Assembly (NCBI GenBank): GCA_017419465.1
Contig: JAFOLE010000213.1
Coordinates: 1 to 7,112 of the forward strand
DNA: 7,112 nucleotides
Direction: 5' to 3'
Source of the DNA: Solobacterium sp.
GTDB lineage: Bacteria > Bacillota_I > Bacilli_A > Erysipelotrichales > Erysipelotrichaceae
A program made the translations under genes and the position numbers. The notes under the pieces are model-generated. The model was not told the DNA's origin. It did no database searches and saw only the letters and a list, made by a program, of their open reading frames with translations. Positions 6,082 to 7,112 of the stretch are shown here, in pieces. Position 1 is the first letter of the stretch. Every line of letters begins with the position of its first letter.

Positions 6082-7112
6082 ATGAAAAAGCAGATTATTG
6101 TTCTGACGACAGGATTATGCATGCTTGCCGGATGTAAACAACAGACACTTCCGGAAGAACCTTATGAGGCGGTGAACTATAATCTTTATCCCGCACCGGA
6201 AAATGCCTATGTCGGGGATGTGATGCCGTATGTATCGGATGAAGGGAAACTGGAACTTTATTACCTGTACGACACTGATCATAACGGACAGGGGTATCAT
6301 CCGATCTGGATGTATTCCACGGAAGATCTTCACTCCTATGAGGATCATGGCATGGTGCTGAACTACGGATTGATGTCGGAACCGGATCCGGCAATCGGGA
6401 CGGGTTCTGTAATGAAAGACCAGGATGGGCTTTATCATCTCTTTTACACCGGACATAACGATGCCGGAAACAGCGGTAAGGGAAGGGAATGCGTCATGCA
6501 TGCGGTAAGCACTGACCGCAAAAGCTGGGAAAAGATTCCGGAAGATACCTTCTTCAGCCCGGAAGGATACTCAAAAGATGATTTCCGTGATCCGGAAGTA
6601 TTCTGGATGCCGTCAGAAGAGTGTTACTGGATGCTTATCGCCGCACGATCCGAAAAGGACGGAGGCGTTGTCGCAAAATATACCTCTTCGGATCTGAAAA
6701 ACTGGGAATTTCAGGGACCGATCTTTGCGCCGCACGAGCAGTATATGCTGGAATGTCCGGATCTCTTTCAGATCGGAGATAACTGGTATCTTACCTACAG
6801 CTGGGACTGCGTCACCTATTATGCGGCCGGAGAGAGCGAGAACGGACCGTTTCATGCGCCAATGGATAATGTGCTGGACGGTAACGGATTTATTTTCTAT
6901 GCCGCAAAAACTGCGGAATTCAAAGAGGAAACGCTCTTATGCGGATGGATCGGCCGCGCCGCACTTACCGAAGATTCCGGCTTATATCAGTGGGCTGGAA
7001 ATGTGATGAACCACCAGTTGATTGAGAAGGAGCCCGGGATCCTGGGCGTGAAAGCGCCGGAAACATTTGCGGAGTATTTCACTGTCGATAAAACTGTCCG
7101 TATGGTCAGGAA
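6082..7112 (+). CDS. GH32-like glycoside hydrolase lipoprotein, 3' truncated by the window edge
   Basis: The first 343 residues of a secreted, probably membrane-anchored sugar hydrolase; the frame is open at the right edge. The N-terminus MKKQIIVLTTGLCMLAGC is a short lipoprotein signal peptide with lipobox LAGC, so Cys18 should be lipidated and the enzyme held on the outer face of the membrane. The rest is a five-bladed propeller of the GH32 type. GTGSVMKDQDGLYHLFYTG (residues 107-124) is a conserved blade motif. DFRDPEVFW carries the transition-state Asp170. YMLECPDLFQIGD carries the probable acid/base Glu224. The usual nucleophile motif NDPNG is absent; VGDVMPY with Asp46 occupies that place. 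The segment LYQWAGNVMNHQL (301-313) resembles the hinge to the C-terminal beta-sandwich. The likely substrate is a beta-fructoside or related glycoside, but specificity cannot be read from the sequence. Less biased codons (TTA, CGA, AGG, GGG present) contrast with the operon upstream. Confidence 0.85.
   Translation, partial: MKKQIIVLTTGLCMLAGCKQQTLPEEPYEAVNYNLYPAPENAYVGDVMPYVSDEGKLELYYLYDTDHNGQGYHPIWMYSTEDLHSYEDHGMVLNYGLMSEPDPAIGTGSVMKDQDGLYHLFYTGHNDAGNSGKGRECVMHAVSTDRKSWEKIPEDTFFSPEGYSKDDFRDPEVFWMPSEECYWMLIAARSEKDGGVVAKYTSSDLKNWEFQGPIFAPHEQYMLECPDLFQIGDNWYLTYSWDCVTYYAAGESENGPFHAPMDNVLDGNGFIFYAAKTAEFKEETLLCGWIGRAALTEDSGLYQWAGNVMNHQLIEKEPGILGVKAPETFAEYFTVDKTVRMVR

Noticed and set aside
6095..6501. 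Minus-strand open frames opposite the GH32-like gene
   Set aside because: No recognisable motifs or ribosome binding sites, and they lie fully inside a gene with clear family motifs on the plus strand.

Overview
The window reads as chromosomal DNA from a strictly anaerobic, butyrate-forming Gram-positive gut-type bacterium (Bacillota). Three things point there: close family resemblance of all six metabolic proteins to clostridial homologues, strong AGGAG-type ribosome binding sites before nearly every gene, and a lipobox lipoprotein next door. The base composition is roughly balanced, so this is not a low-GC Clostridium sensu stricto. An Erysipelotrichales or Lachnospiraceae-like organism is plausible, but I cannot place it further from the sequence.

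Positions 1-5929 hold one collinear operon in the order thl (5' truncated)-crt-hbd-bcd-etfB-etfA. It encodes the complete central branch from acetyl-CoA to butyryl-CoA. Thiolase condenses two acetyl-CoA to acetoacetyl-CoA. Hbd reduces this to 3-hydroxybutyryl-CoA with NADH, and Crt dehydrates it to crotonyl-CoA. The Bcd/EtfAB complex then reduces crotonyl-CoA to butyryl-CoA, in known homologues while passing electrons from a second NADH to ferredoxin (electron bifurcation). Gaps between genes are 11-19 nt, except a 73-nt gap between hbd and bcd that carries a strong hairpin. The operon ends with a clear intrinsic terminator after etfA. Its promoter lies upstream of the window, and no terminal butyrate-releasing enzyme (CoA-transferase or kinase) is present.

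Positions 5930-6081 form a short intergenic region with a good sigma-A-type promoter and small dyad elements. From 6082 to the right edge runs an independent gene for a lipoprotein related to glycoside hydrolase family 32 (fructan/sucrose-type hydrolases), cut off by the window end. Its codon use is less biased than that of the operon, fitting a lower-expressed accessory carbohydrate gene.

I see no mobile element, CRISPR array, RNA gene or novel system. The main points worth a second look are the hairpin inside the operon, an altered substrate-pocket loop and redox-switch residues in the thiolase, a charged insertion in Bcd, and a non-canonical nucleophile motif in the GH32-like lipoprotein.
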